Source of the DNA: Rhizobium sp. L43 | GTDB taxonomy: Bacteria; Pseudomonadota; Alphaproteobacteria; Rhizobiales; Rhizobiaceae | Assembly (NCBI RefSeq): GCF_002531725.1 | Contig: NZ_NWSQ01000001.1 | Location: 310,001 to 374,000 of the forward strand | DNA length: 64,000 nt | Reading direction: 5' to 3' | In this document: positions 17,381-26,144 of the stretch, one piece after another | How the letters are laid out: the number at the start of each line of letters is the position of its first letter | How positions within the stretch are numbered: position 1 is the first letter of the stretch | Notes under the pieces: model-generated | Told to the model about the DNA's origin: nothing | Database searches by the model: none | The model's input: only the letters and a program-made list of their open reading frames with translations | Made by a program: the position numbers and the translations under genes

Positions 17381-17689
17381 GTGACAAAGCGCGTAAGTAT
17401 TATCTGTCTAGCAAGCTTCACCCTCTGCTTTCTTGGCGTGGTTGTCCTAGGAATTTTCAGTGGAGGCGTGGAGTATATGCGTGGGTTCGTCCTATATGCA
17501 TACGATATTCTTTGGACGCTTCTTGCAATACTATTCCTGCCGGGCCTCGTGAGTTATTTATTTTCGCGGTCGTGGCCGGAATTTCGAAAGGATAAAGCCA
17601 ATAGAGAATTCGTGCTCAAGAACCCATTGTTGACATTTTTTATTTGGCGCGAAATCAGGGATGAAGGGATAGACAATGGGCAGCATTAG
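17381..17689 (+). CDS. Small two-helix membrane protein, function unknown
   Basis: The GTG start at 17381 is preceded by GGAGGG. The 102-residue product has two hydrophobic helices (~5-27 and ~35-57) and a charged cytoplasmic-looking tail (FRKDKANREF...). I recognise no family. Base composition is lower in GC than the neighbours, as for the NYN gene, so both may belong to an acquired segment. Confidence 0.6.
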   Translation: MTKRVSIICLASFTLCFLGVVVLGIFSGGVEYMRGFVLYAYDILWTLLAILFLPGLVSYLFSRSWPEFRKDKANREFVLKNPLLTFFIWREIRDEGIDNGQH

Positions 17690-17713
17690 TAGCGGCCATG
17701 CGGATTTGTTTGA

Positions 17714-17863
17714 AGGTAACCGCGCCTCCGCCGAGGTGCGCTCGTCATCGCCGACAACGCCGACGATTGCCCCGATTATCTCGAATACGTGAGATCTTCG
17801 GTGAACGGCTATATCTCGACGCCCTTCGCCGGGGATATCGACCTTTCCATGCGCGCCGCCTGA
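17714..17863 (+). pseudogene. C-terminal remnant of an O-methyltransferase
   Basis: From about 17726 the frame reads LRRGALVIADNADD and continues to a stop at 17861-17863, ending IDLSMRAA. This is the C-terminal strand-helix pattern of class I (caffeoyl-CoA-type) O-methyltransferases, typically LRPGGLIVADN...DYL..VR. The frame is stopped upstream at 17711 and no start or N-terminal part is present. It is therefore a decayed tail of about 45 codons. It sits beside the duplicated HAD tail at 17976. Confidence 0.6.
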
Positions 17864-17975
17864 CACGCTGGTCTGGCGCGCCGGATGCGCGGGATGATCC
17901 GCCGGCCTTACGGCGATGGTGCAATGTCGATCGATGGGCATTGTCCCGTTCGGGCCGCGTCGCGATCAGTCAGGC

Positions 17976-18033
17976 TGATGGCGACCAAATCCCGAACGGC
18001 GTGCAGGTCCGCCAATGCGCAAGCGCAGCGGCC
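17976..18033. repeat. Direct repeat copy 1: orphan tail of the HAD hydrolase gene
   Basis: This 58-base stretch matches 18649-18706 at about 51 of 58 positions. On the minus strand it encodes GRCACALADLHAVRDLVAIS, the C-terminus of the HAD protein at 18619-19308 (GRCACILADLHAVRDLIAIS), but without the rest of the gene. The acetyltransferase gene lies between the two copies. Between this copy and 17863 I see no gene. Confidence 0.8.
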
Positions 18034-18039
18034 AAGATT

Positions 18040-18519
18040 CTAGCCGCGGGCAAACGCCGCCAGCGTCTCTCCGGCCATCCGATAGCGGATCCATTCCTTC
18101 TGCGGCTCCGCGCCGATCGCCTCATAGACGCGGATCGAAGGTTCGTTCCAGTCGAGCACACTCCATTCAAAGCGGCCGCAGCCCTTCTCCAGCGCGATCT
18201 GTGCCAGGCGCCGCAGCAGCGCCTTGCCGGCCCCCGAGCCGCGCGCCTCCGGTGTTACGTAGAGATCTTCCAGATAAACGCCGTTCTTCGCCTGCCAAGT
18301 CGAATAGCTGAAGAAATAGACCGCCATGCCGATCGCTTGGCCTTCGCGTTCGCAGATCAGCGCATGCGTGACCGAACCGTCGCCGAAGATCGCCGCACGC
18401 GTGCTCTCCTCGGTCGCCTCGACCTCGTGGATCGCCTTTTCATAGTCGGCCAATTCGCGGACAAATCGCAGGATCGTTGCCGCGTCTAAAGGCGTCGCGG
18501 GGCGTATGGTAAGGGTCAT
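18040..18519 (-). CDS. GNAT acetyltransferase, diamine (SSAT)-like
   Basis: The start at 18519 has AGGAG eight bases upstream and gives 159 residues beginning MTLTIRPATP. It is a single GNAT domain: YLEDLYVTPEARGSGAGKALL contains the acetyl-CoA pyrophosphate-binding R/Q-x-x-G-x-G/A loop, followed by RFEWSVLDWNEPSIRVYEAIGA. That layout is characteristic of spermidine/spermine (diamine) N-acetyltransferase-like proteins. The substrate is not proven. The gene is bracketed by two copies of the HAD-gene tail, which suggests it was inserted or rearranged as a unit. Confidence 0.85.
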   Translation of the reverse strand: MTLTIRPATPLDAATILRFVRELADYEKAIHEVEATEESTRAAIFGDGSVTHALICEREGQAIGMAVYFFSYSTWQAKNGVYLEDLYVTPEARGSGAGKALLRRLAQIALEKGCGRFEWSVLDWNEPSIRVYEAIGAEPQKEWIRYRMAGETLAAFARG

Positions 18520-18618
18520 GTGAGAGGCTCCTGATCTGCGCTCCAGATGAAAGAACCGTCCCGGCCTGTCAACTGCATGAAGGGCAGAGTGCATCTCTAG
18601 GCCTGCAGTTTTGTTCCC

Positions 18619-19308
18619 TCACGGCTCCACGGCGGCTCCCACCATCGAGATGGCGATCAAGTCCCGAACGGCGTGAAGATCCGCCAAGATGCAAGCGCAG
18701 CGGCCGGGAATATCCGGAGCCGGCTGAACCAGATCCGGCACCATGATGGTCATCGCGCCGGCGCCTGATGCGGAGAGAACCCCATTTCGGGAGTCTTCCA
18801 GGGCGACGCATTCCGATATGGGCAGGCTGAGCCGCTCGGCGGCCAGCAGGTATGGCGCGGGATGCGGTTTTCCCACGCTGTAATCGCCATAGGCAACAAT
18901 GGTTTGGAACCGGCCTTGCAGCCCGGTTGCCGAAAGATGCGCCTCGACGGCAGTCCGATCCGATGAGGTGACGATGGCCGAAGGGATCCGCGCCGCTTCG
19001 AGGAAGGATAGAATTCCCGGCAAGCCGGCTTTCACTCGCAAATCCGTTTGCACCATCTGCGCGAAGAGTTGCGAAGCCTGCTCCCAGAGATCCTCCAGAA
19101 GGGCCTCCCTGCCGAACCGGGCCAACAAGAGTTTGCGGACACTGGAAGCCGGCAAACCAATGGTTTCAAGATAGGCCGGCAGAGGCAATTCGAAGCCGGC
19201 ATTGCGTGCAGCCGTGATCGTCGCATCTCGATACAGAGCTTCGGTGTCGAACATCAAACCGTCCATGTCGAACAGAACGGCTTTGGGGGCACGGGGCAGG
19301 CGCTGCAT
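18619..19308 (-). CDS. HAD-superfamily hydrolase (beta-phosphoglucomutase-like)
   Basis: The start at 19308 begins MQRLPRAPKAVLFDMDGL; 229 residues. HAD motif I is FDMDGLMFD (DxD nucleophile), motif II IVTSSDR, motif III GKPHPAPYL and motif IV ALEDSRNGV. The helical cap between motifs I and II is of the C1 type, so it is a subfamily IA phosphatase/phosphomutase. The substrate is unknown. Its last ~20 codons are duplicated beyond the adjacent acetyltransferase gene (17976-18033). Confidence 0.88.
   Translation of the reverse strand: MQRLPRAPKAVLFDMDGLMFDTEALYRDATITAARNAGFELPLPAYLETIGLPASSVRKLLLARFGREALLEDLWEQASQLFAQMVQTDLRVKAGLPGILSFLEAARIPSAIVTSSDRTAVEAHLSATGLQGRFQTIVAYGDYSVGKPHPAPYLLAAERLSLPISECVALEDSRNGVLSASGAGAMTIMVPDLVQPAPDIPGRCACILADLHAVRDLIAISMVGAAVEP
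18649..18706. repeat. Direct repeat copy 2, inside the 3' end of the HAD gene
   Basis: This is the functional counterpart of the repeat at 17976-18033, same orientation, about 88% identical. It encodes the C-terminus of the intact HAD hydrolase. Confidence 0.8.
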
Positions 19309-19401
19309 TGATGGCTTTCGACAATGGGGATCGCTTGAGTGTATCCTGTCTTGCCGTGACTGCACCACGAAAACACAAAGCGGATTGTCCCCGCCCTATC
19401 A

Positions 19402-19629
19402 TCAAGGGCTGCGTCGCTGTGCTTTTGCCAGAGCTTCGTCAAGCCATCTGTCATGCACGATCATGCGGTCGCAGTTTGGATAGTAGCACCTCCTAAACTC
19501 ATAGGTGAAGCGGCTCCGATCCATCCCTTCGAGCGACAGATTGCTTAGCGAATAAGCCCCGGCCAAGCATCCAAAGAGGCCGAGCAGAATTGCCGCGAAG
19601 GTGAAGTGACGTGTTGTGATCAATCGCAC
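19402..19629 (-). CDS. Possible small membrane-anchored protein
   Basis: An ATG at 19629 opens 75 codons: an N-terminal hydrophobic stretch (FAAILLGLFGCLAGAYSL) and then a polar tail with two Cys (CYYPNC) and HDRWLDEAL. The N-terminal helix and plausible composition argue for a real gene. There is no recognisable family and no strong ribosome binding site. Confidence 0.4.
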   Translation of the reverse strand: MRLITTRHFTFAAILLGLFGCLAGAYSLSNLSLEGMDRSRFTYEFRRCYYPNCDRMIVHDRWLDEALAKAQRRSP

Positions 19630-20022
19630 AGCTCCAAAGCCGCAAGCTTACAGGAAGGCTGTTTTTAGTTTCGTCACCAAAGTCGTTAAAATCACAAAAT
19701 AACTCACCGCTCGATGTGCAGGGTCGCTTTGGCCCCCCATTACGGTGAGCGATCTGAAGAGTGGAGACCAAAAAGGGGAGCGGTGTGCCGATGACACGGG
19801 GCAGGATAATCTGTTGCGAACCCTATAATGCGTCTATCAGTGCAACGCCTCTCGACGCAACGCAGGGCGCTCCGACATAGCGTCGCAGGCGCCCTTTCTT
19901 CTTGATTCCACAGCCTCGCGTTCAAGCGGTGCCTCTCGATAGTTTTCAATTCCAAATTTCAAAATACGCGCGTATATTGATCGCGGGGACTGTAGTACCC
20001 GTGCCTTGAGGGGTCGAGGACA
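19630..20022. other. Intergenic region, no gene seen
   Basis: I find no convincing reading frame. The sequence is less GC-rich than its surroundings towards the right end (19940-20000) and holds a 12-base perfect palindrome described separately. It probably contains the promoter of the DUF982 gene. Confidence 0.5.
19964..19975. promoter_or_regulatory. 12-bp perfect palindrome upstream of the DUF982 gene
   Basis: ATACGCGCGTAT lies 47 bases before the ATG at 20023, in an AT-rich stretch that looks like a promoter. A dimeric repressor site is a reasonable guess; no regulator can be named. Confidence 0.35.
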
Positions 20023-20334
20023 ATGTGCTGGAATACATCATCAGCATTTACGCCGGTCGGATTCGCTTTGCGAGGACCGGCATCTCGCAAGATCGTATGG
20101 ACGCTGGGCGACGCGGCGCGTCTCCTGATCAACGACTGGCCTTGCGATGACGGCGAGGAATATGTGGCTGCCGTGAAAGCCTGCGTCGACGCATTGAGCG
20201 GGAAGATTGCCCCGGAACAATTCCGGGAAGCGCTTCTGCGTGCGGCCGATGAGGCGGGGATCGCGGCTCTATCGCTCGTCCCGCGGGGACTGGGAGAGCG
20301 GCGGCCGGACCTTCCTCCGATGATGCTAACCTAG
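20023..20334 (+). CDS. DUF982 family protein
   Basis: A 103-residue protein with the DUF982 pattern: TLGDAARLLINDWPCDDGEEYVAAVKACVDALSG followed by a helical FREALLRAADEAGI. These are short, soluble rhizobial proteins, often in many copies per genome, with no assigned function. The gene stands alone. Confidence 0.8.
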   Translation: MCWNTSSAFTPVGFALRGPASRKIVWTLGDAARLLINDWPCDDGEEYVAAVKACVDALSGKIAPEQFREALLRAADEAGIAALSLVPRGLGERRPDLPPMMLT

Positions 20335-20388
20335 GCCGTACCTCCAGCGGCGACCTGCCTATCGACGTCAGGTTTGCGCCGACGCGCT

Positions 20389-21132
20389 TTAGACCGCTCG
20401 AACTTCGGCAAGTCGCTGTTTCGCGTATTCGTCATCCCAACAGACGGCGGCTTCCCATGCGGCCGATGCTTGCGCGGCGATGTCATAGGCCCCGGCTTCC
20501 AGATCGGCAGCATTATGCGGCAAGACGAGGTCGAGGTCGGGAACGTCGATATGCGACTCGTCCCAGTCGATCAGGGCGACGCGGTCCGCGGTCATGCGGA
20601 TATTGGCAGGGTTGTTGGGATTGCCGTGGACGACGCTTGTCTCACGTCCGACAAGCCGCGCCCACGCCGCGCGGCATCGAGCGACGTCATCCGGCGGCAT
20701 CGCCGCAAGGTCGATCCTCGTCCCCGTCTCGGCATGCAGGAGGTCCGTCGAGGATCGCCACCCCGGGCGCTGCGGCCAGCCTTGCGTCAAACGATGCAGT
20801 TCGCGGAGGGTCTCGGCGACGCGACGCCAGTCACCCTCGGTCTCGGGTGGTCCGCCATGCATGTATTTCATAACCATCAGGCCATCCGCGAAGAGCCGGC
20901 CGTCGTCGGCCGGGATCGGCACCGGCACGCTCAGACCTGCACGGTCGAGGTGCCGGAGGAGTTCAACCTCCCAGGCCAGATCAGCGTTGCTCCTGGTACC
21001 CAGACGACCGACTGCAAGTTGCCCGTGGATGTGCACGCTCCAGACGTCATTGGCGACCCCGCCGGCGAGCCGTTCGATGCGAACCGCGTCCTTGCCCCAC
21101 AGCTCCAGTGCTTCCCATCCCACGCGCAGCAT
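20389..21132 (-). CDS. Aminoglycoside-phosphotransferase-fold protein with altered catalytic loop
   Basis: A 247-residue APH/choline-kinase fold. The N-lobe includes GGVANDVWSV (nucleotide loop); the hinge is MVMKYMHGG. The catalytic loop reads VVHGNPNNPANI, where the family normally has HGD...N, so the catalytic Asp is Asn here. The DFG equivalent is intact (LIDWDESH). It could be a distinct substrate class or have weakened activity. The family phosphorylates small molecules; the substrate is unknown. The start at 21132 has only a weak AAGG upstream. Confidence 0.75.
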   Translation of the reverse strand: MLRVGWEALELWGKDAVRIERLAGGVANDVWSVHIHGQLAVGRLGTRSNADLAWEVELLRHLDRAGLSVPVPIPADDGRLFADGLMVMKYMHGGPPETEGDWRRVAETLRELHRLTQGWPQRPGWRSSTDLLHAETGTRIDLAAMPPDDVARCRAAWARLVGRETSVVHGNPNNPANIRMTADRVALIDWDESHIDVPDLDLVLPHNAADLEAGAYDIAAQASAAWEAAVCWDDEYAKQRLAEVRAV

Positions 21133-21199
21133 CCTTGATCAACCCGATTGAGACTTGGGTAAACCAAGCACGGGATCGGGACAACGTGGATCAGCTGGG

Positions 21200-22174
21200 T
21201 TACGAGGCTTTGGTCGCCTCCGCTCTGGTCGCTGGCTTCAGCAGGATGATGAGCAGCAAGCCGGCGACGATGAGTGCCGCGCCTTCGAGATGATAGCGTT
21301 GCAACTGTTCGCCGAGAAACAGATAGGCGAGCACGGCGATAAAGATCGTCTGGATGTAAAGCAGCACGCCCGCCCGCGCCGCCCCCAGGGCCTCGATGCT
21401 GCGATTGAAGAGATAATACATCACCGCGCCGCCCGGGATCGCGACATAGCCGAGCGCGATAAGGCCGCTGGCATTCAGCGTCGAGCGCTCGTCGGAGACA
21501 AGCTCAAAGAGGTAGAAGGGCAGCGCCGTCAGCACCGCCGCACCGAGGAGGAGTACCAGCAGCGCAAGGCGATTGAGATCGAATTTCGCCCGGCGGAGCA
21601 GGACGGTATAGAGGCTGAAACAGAACGCGCCGGCGACGATCCACAACTCTCCGGGATTGAGGTCGAGATGCAAGAGCGCAGCCGGGCTGCCCTTGACGAT
21701 AATGACCACGATGCCGAGAAAGGCGAGGATCGATCCGATCACCTGCCAGCGTCCCATCGGCTCAGCCAGAATGAAGCGGGCAAGGATCATGGTGATGATC
21801 GGGATCAGGGCGATGATGATGCCGGCGGTCGTGGCATCGGCATGTTCGAGGCCGACAAAAATCAGGCCCTGGCAGACGCCAAGCCCCACACCGCCGATGG
21901 CGAGCAGCTCGAGGCCGCGCGCCCGCACGAGCGCGACCATGGCGCCGAAATGCCGGTACACGATCGGCATCAGGATCGCCCAGGCGATCAGCACGCGCCA
22001 GAAGCAAAGCGCCCAGGGCGGCATCTCCGAAGAAACCCATTTCGCGGCGATATAGACCCCGGCCGACAGCAGCCAGCAGAAAACCCCCACGGAATAGGCA
22101 ACTGCAAGCGAACCGCCCGCCGCCTGTTCCGTCCCGACCGTGTCGCGATGGACCGCCAAGACATGTATCGCCAT
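21200..22174 (-). CDS. EamA/DMT-family transporter
   Basis: The start at 22174 (MAIHVLAVH) gives 324 residues and avoids a polar 24-residue extension from an earlier in-frame start. About ten TM helices are arranged as two EamA repeats: SEMPPWALCFWRVLIAW in the first half and NPGELWIVAGAFCFSLYTVLLR in the second. The family exports or exchanges metabolites such as amino acids in the inner membrane. Specificity cannot be read from sequence. Confidence 0.85.
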   Translation of the reverse strand: MAIHVLAVHRDTVGTEQAAGGSLAVAYSVGVFCWLLSAGVYIAAKWVSSEMPPWALCFWRVLIAWAILMPIVYRHFGAMVALVRARGLELLAIGGVGLGVCQGLIFVGLEHADATTAGIIIALIPIITMILARFILAEPMGRWQVIGSILAFLGIVVIIVKGSPAALLHLDLNPGELWIVAGAFCFSLYTVLLRRAKFDLNRLALLVLLLGAAVLTALPFYLFELVSDERSTLNASGLIALGYVAIPGGAVMYYLFNRSIEALGAARAGVLLYIQTIFIAVLAYLFLGEQLQRYHLEGAALIVAGLLLIILLKPATRAEATKAS

Positions 22175-22346
22175 CGCCCAGTTATGCCACAATTCCCGTG
22201 CACTGCACAGATGAAGGCGGCGGTATCCCCGGTTGCGAAGCGCCATGAGCGGTCATTGCTGGCGTCGCAAAACTGCTTATTCTGCGGCATCGTAGAAATC
22301 GGAAAAACGAGTGTCGCTTTAATCGGGACTTTCGCGACAGGAATCT

Positions 22347-23231
22347 ATGGAGTTGGTTCTGCCGATGACACCGGACGAATTGAAGATCGTGCGTCGAGCG
22401 TATGCGAAGCAGATCACGGCGGCTGTGAGGATTGTCGATGAGGGTGTTGAAACGGCTTTTGCCGAAGTACCGCGAGAAGATTTCCTTGGTCCCGGTCCGT
22501 GGCCGATCTTCCGAATGCGAAAAGCCTATGTTCCAACCCCGACCGCCGATCCGGTCTACCTTTATACGGATGACATTGTTGGCATCGTCCCCGAGCGCCA
22601 CATCAACAACGGGCAGCCGTCACTTCATGCCTTCCTGCTTTCGCAAGCTGCGCCGCGAGCAGGCGATCATATCGTGCATGTTGGTGCTGGTTCCGGGTAC
22701 TATTCTGCGATCATGGCGAACCTCGTTGCCGCATCCGGCAAGGTGACGGCGATCGAGTTCGAGCCGGAGCTTGCCGCACGCGCGAAAGCAAATCTCGCTC
22801 CCTATCCGAACGTTTCCGTGGTTCAGGGAGATGGCAGCTCCGTGGCTTTCGATTCAGCCGATGTGATCTATGTGAACGCTGGCGCAACCCGACCAGCGGG
22901 TATCTGGCTGGATCGGCTCAATAATGGTGGAAGGCTGATCCTACCGCTTACCACCGATCTTGGATTTACCCGCAGCAATTGGAGCAACATGCATCTTCGT
23001 GGGGCGGTGTTCCTAGTGACGCGTAGGGGTGAGGAATTTCACGCGCAATGGATTTCGCCGGTGGCCATCTTCCCCTGTGAAGGAATGCGCGATGAGGAAT
23101 CGGAAAAAGCGCTCGCGGCGGCATTCGAGAGCGGAGAGCACAAGAGGGTGACGCGGCTGTATCGTACGGATGAGGTGCCGGCCGAGCTATGTTGGGTTCG
23201 CGCTCCCGGCTGGTGCTTGGCCTATGCTTAA
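22347..23231 (+). CDS. Protein-L-isoaspartate O-methyltransferase-like protein
   Basis: The start at 22347 has AGGA five bases upstream; 294 residues. It is a PCMT-type class I methyltransferase: the SAM-binding motif I is HVGAGSGYYSA and motif II is VTAIEFEPELAARA. A PREDFLGP segment precedes and INNGQPSLHAFLL matches the isoaspartate-binding region. The last ~80 residues extend beyond the minimal fold. It is predicted to methylate damaged isoaspartyl residues or a related carboxyl substrate in the cytoplasm. Confidence 0.82.
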   Translation: MELVLPMTPDELKIVRRAYAKQITAAVRIVDEGVETAFAEVPREDFLGPGPWPIFRMRKAYVPTPTADPVYLYTDDIVGIVPERHINNGQPSLHAFLLSQAAPRAGDHIVHVGAGSGYYSAIMANLVAASGKVTAIEFEPELAARAKANLAPYPNVSVVQGDGSSVAFDSADVIYVNAGATRPAGIWLDRLNNGGRLILPLTTDLGFTRSNWSNMHLRGAVFLVTRRGEEFHAQWISPVAIFPCEGMRDEESEKALAAAFESGEHKRVTRLYRTDEVPAELCWVRAPGWCLAYA

Positions 23232-23449
23232 GCAACCGTTCGGCATCATACCGTCGCGCAATTCCTAACATTTGCGAGGTTTCGGTTCTTCTGGAAACAC
23301 GAGTAGAATTCGTCGCGAAGCTCACTCGCAAAGTTTCACGACCGATTTTTGCGACGACCTATGACCACTTTGGGCCGAGAGCAGCCATTGAACCGATGGT
23401 CACAAAGAGGCATTGTGCAAGCCTTCGCAAGATATCGAGAGATCATTGC

Positions 23450-23860
23450 ATGCTCCGAAAAGCGGTTCCGAGTGACCTCTTGGCGCTGAAAGCTGTCCGT
23501 TCGTCAGTTGTCGAAAACATGTTGAGCGACCCCACAAAGGTTACCGATGATGATTACGATTGGTATGTTGCCAACCCGGGAGTGGCCGTTTGGGAAGAGA
23601 ACGGCGACGTCGTCGGCTTTTCTGCGGCCGACCCACGCAACGGAAACATTTGGGCGCTTTTCGTGGCTCCCGGATTTGAACGAAATGGGATCGGCTCCAT
23701 TCTGCTGGCCGAAGCCTGTGCCTGCCTCAAGGTCGCGGGCATCGGACGCGCCTGGCTCACCACCGATCCAAACACCCGAGCCGAGAAATTCTATCGAGCG
23801 GCTGGTTGGGAACATGTCGGCGAAAAGGACAACGAGCTTCTTTTCGAACGATCGCTCTGA
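23450..23860 (+). CDS. GNAT acetyltransferase
   Basis: The start at 23450 (MLRKAVPSDLLALKAVRSS) gives a 136-residue single GNAT domain, shorter than a longer open frame from 23189. ALFVAPGFERNGIGSILL carries the R/N-x-x-G-x-G acetyl-CoA loop and AEKFYRAAGWEHVG is the C-terminal strand-helix. The substrate is unknown. A VOC gene follows 40 bases downstream. Confidence 0.82.
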   Translation: MLRKAVPSDLLALKAVRSSVVENMLSDPTKVTDDDYDWYVANPGVAVWEENGDVVGFSAADPRNGNIWALFVAPGFERNGIGSILLAEACACLKVAGIGRAWLTTDPNTRAEKFYRAAGWEHVGEKDNELLFERSL

Positions 23861-23900
23861 AGCTTGCGCGATTCCGGCAGAAAAGAAAGGCAAGCCCCAG

Positions 23901-24278
23901 GTGCAACTGAGTTTGGAACTATTCGTCGAAACGCCTGAGAAATCGCTCGATTTCTATCAGCGGGTCCTGGGCTTTGAAGTCCAGGGCGCGGCGAGCGCGG
24001 CATACACGATGTTGAAAAACGGTGACACCGTGATCGCGATCAATTCGCGAAGCGTCCTTTCGACCGATCATCCGTTGCGGATCGAAACCGGCGAAAGGGT
24101 TGGCCTCGGCGTCGAGATCGTGTTGAAGGTCCCTGATGTTGAGGATGCCTATCGCGCGGCAAAGGAGAGCGGCTGGCCGGTCTCCGATCTTGCTCGACAA
24201 CCCTGGGGGCTGCGTGACTTTCGCCTTATCGATCCCGACGGCTATTATGTCAGAGTGACCAGCCGTCATACGAGCTGA
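23901..24278 (+). CDS. VOC (glyoxalase/bleomycin-resistance) family protein
   Basis: The coding region begins close to a GTG at 23901 (AAAGG upstream at longer than ideal spacing). 125 residues with one VOC beta-alpha-beta-beta-beta unit pair: LELFVETPEKSLDFYQRVLG then LRDFRLIDPDGYYVRV. The expected metal-binding Glu near the end is not obvious. The likely role is binding or detoxifying a small molecule; the start is uncertain. Confidence 0.72.
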   Translation: MQLSLELFVETPEKSLDFYQRVLGFEVQGAASAAYTMLKNGDTVIAINSRSVLSTDHPLRIETGERVGLGVEIVLKVPDVEDAYRAAKESGWPVSDLARQPWGLRDFRLIDPDGYYVRVTSRHTS

Positions 24279-24349
24279 TGCCAGTCCGGGCGCGGTTGCA
24301 ACCTCGCGGGGGCGACGGCAGCCAGTGAAGTCAGTCCGTCGCCGTCCGC

Positions 24350-24376
24350 CAGCACGGGAGCCGAGTGCCGGCTCCC
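24350..24376. repeat. 27-bp direct repeat copy A with hairpin core
   Basis: This stretch is identical to 27842-27868. Its core GGGAGCCG...CGGCTCCC is an 8-bp stem with a five-base loop and may terminate the adjacent tautomerase (copy B) and its remnant (copy A). The two copies bracket the serA-like and esterase genes. Confidence 0.85.
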
Positions 24377-24378
24377 CC

Positions 24379-24470
24379 CAATACCTTGGCGATCTCCGTG
24401 ATCAGGATTTCCAGCGATTCCGGCGGGAACGCCAGGGTTTCGACAGCGGCCTCGACCGCTTCGCGCCAGT
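24379..24470 (-). pseudogene. Remnant of a 4-oxalocrotonate-tautomerase-like gene
   Basis: The minus strand encodes REAVEAAVETLAFPPESLEI followed by LITEIAK, nearly the same as the central part of the intact tautomerase at 27929-28114 (REATKAAVETLACPPESLEI). The N-terminal Pro-1 region is missing. Compared with the intact locus, the sequence between the hairpin repeat and the coding part is shortened by about 95 bases. The rest of 24279-24738 holds no gene that I can see. Confidence 0.75.
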
Positions 24471-24738
24471 TGCTGTCATTCCGCTCTTATGAAGTGAGCG
24501 GGAGACCAAGCATCAGCTTCGGCCGCAACACCTTTCAAGCGCGAGCACGCAGCTCGCGACGTCATGGTATCGACTTGCGCAATTGGGGATCGACCGCCGA
24601 GACACATCCAGCAGCAGCAGAGAATATTGGGATTTGTGCTTGCACTGTTTGTCGGATAGTCGCAAAGCCGTATCATTGCGCCAGGATGGCCTACAGACCA
24701 CATCTTCTTCTGAAAACTAGGAAAACGAAAGTCTATCT

Positions 24739-25977
24739 ATGCCTCCTCAGCTTTCCCTCCCGCGTGACCGAATTTCCGTGCTTCTGCTTGAAGGCATCAG
24801 CCAGAGCGCCGTGGACTATTTTTCGTCTTGCGGATACACCAATCTCGTGCATCTGCCTAAAGCGCTTGATGACAGGGATCTCAAAAGCCATATCGCTGAT
24901 GCGCATATCATCGGCATTCGTTCCCGAACGCAACTGACAGAAGAAACTTTCGAATCTGCCAAGAAGCTGATTGCGGTCGGCTGTTTTTCCGTGGGCACGA
25001 ACCAGGTCGATCTGGAAGCGGCACGCCGCCGCGGGATACCGGTGTTTAACGCGCCTTATTCGAACACCCGCTCGGTGGCCGAACTTGTGATCGGCGAGAT
25101 CATCATGCTGACGCGGCAAATCTTCCCACGCTCGGCGTCGGCGCACCAGGGCGGATGGGAGAAATCCGCTGTCGGCAGCCGGGAAGTCCGCGGAAAAACC
25201 CTCGGCATCGTCGGCTACGGCAATATCGGCTCGCAACTGAGTGCTCTTGCGGAAAGCATGGGCATGGTGGTGCGCTATTTCGATCTCTCCGATAGGCTGC
25301 GCCGCGGCAATTCGGAATCGATGGCTTCGCTCGGCGAGCTTCTGGAAATCTCGGATTATGTGACGATGCACGTTCCGGAAACGCCATCGACGCACAATAT
25401 GATCACCGAAACCGAACTGCGCCGTATGAAGAAAGGCGCGATCTTCATCAACAATTCCCGCGGCACGGTGGTCGATCTCGACGCGCTTGCGAAAGTCTTG
25501 AAAGAGGGCCATCTGGCAGGTGCTGCGGTCGATGTGTTTCCCAGGGAGCCGGCATCGAACAAAGAGCGTTTCGAAACACCGCTGCAGGGCTTGAGCAATG
25601 TCATTCTGACGCCGCACATCGGAGGCTCGACAGAAGAGGCCCAGGAGCGCATCGGCGGAGAAGTCTCGAGAAAGCTGGTCGAATATTCCGACATCGGCTC
25701 AACAATGGGCGCCGTCAACTTTCCGCAGGTCCAGCTGCCTGAACGCCCGACCGGTACACGCTTCATCCATGTTCACCAAAACCGCCCCGGCATGCTCATC
25801 CAATTGAACGAGGTCTTCTCGTCGCGTGGGCTGAATATCGTCGCCGAATTCCTACAGACCCATGGCGATACGGGTTATGTGGTTATCGAGGTCGAGGACG
25901 CGTCCCAGACAGCTGACAACATTCTAGGGGCGCTACGCGATATACCGGGAACGATCAGAACGCGATTGCTCTACTGA
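24739..25977 (+). CDS. serA: D-3-phosphoglycerate dehydrogenase (short, E. coli-type)
   Basis: A 412-residue enzyme with substrate domain, Rossmann domain (GKTLGIVGYGNIGSQ, then acidic D in YFDLSD) and a C-terminal ACT-like domain (IVAEFLQTHGDTGYVVIEVE). Catalytic residues are visible: NSRG Arg, the Glu in VDVFPREP, and His in TPHIGGSTEEAQ. It oxidises 3-phosphoglycerate to 3-phosphohydroxypyruvate, the first step of serine synthesis. Its length and layout match the E. coli-type enzyme (about 410 residues) rather than the ~530-residue form usual in rhizobia, so it may be a second copy acquired by transfer. The gene lies between the two tautomerase copies. Confidence 0.88.
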   Translation: MPPQLSLPRDRISVLLLEGISQSAVDYFSSCGYTNLVHLPKALDDRDLKSHIADAHIIGIRSRTQLTEETFESAKKLIAVGCFSVGTNQVDLEAARRRGIPVFNAPYSNTRSVAELVIGEIIMLTRQIFPRSASAHQGGWEKSAVGSREVRGKTLGIVGYGNIGSQLSALAESMGMVVRYFDLSDRLRRGNSESMASLGELLEISDYVTMHVPETPSTHNMITETELRRMKKGAIFINNSRGTVVDLDALAKVLKEGHLAGAAVDVFPREPASNKERFETPLQGLSNVILTPHIGGSTEEAQERIGGEVSRKLVEYSDIGSTMGAVNFPQVQLPERPTGTRFIHVHQNRPGMLIQLNEVFSSRGLNIVAEFLQTHGDTGYVVIEVEDASQTADNILGALRDIPGTIRTRLLY

Positions 25978-26144
25978 CGCATCAAGCAACGGTGTATCGC
26001 CATTGAGACCGGCAGAATGAAACACGCAATGTCCGGGATGCGCCAATAGCGGACTTTGGTCGACGTCGGACGGACTCTTCTCGTTGCCGCTATATGGGAG
26101 TATTTTGCTCTGAAACCGTTTCAACTTTGGCGGTGGAGAGTGAA

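Noticed and set aside
17698..18489. 263-codon plus-strand frame
   Set aside because: Mostly antisense to the acetyltransferase; Arg-rich, no motif.
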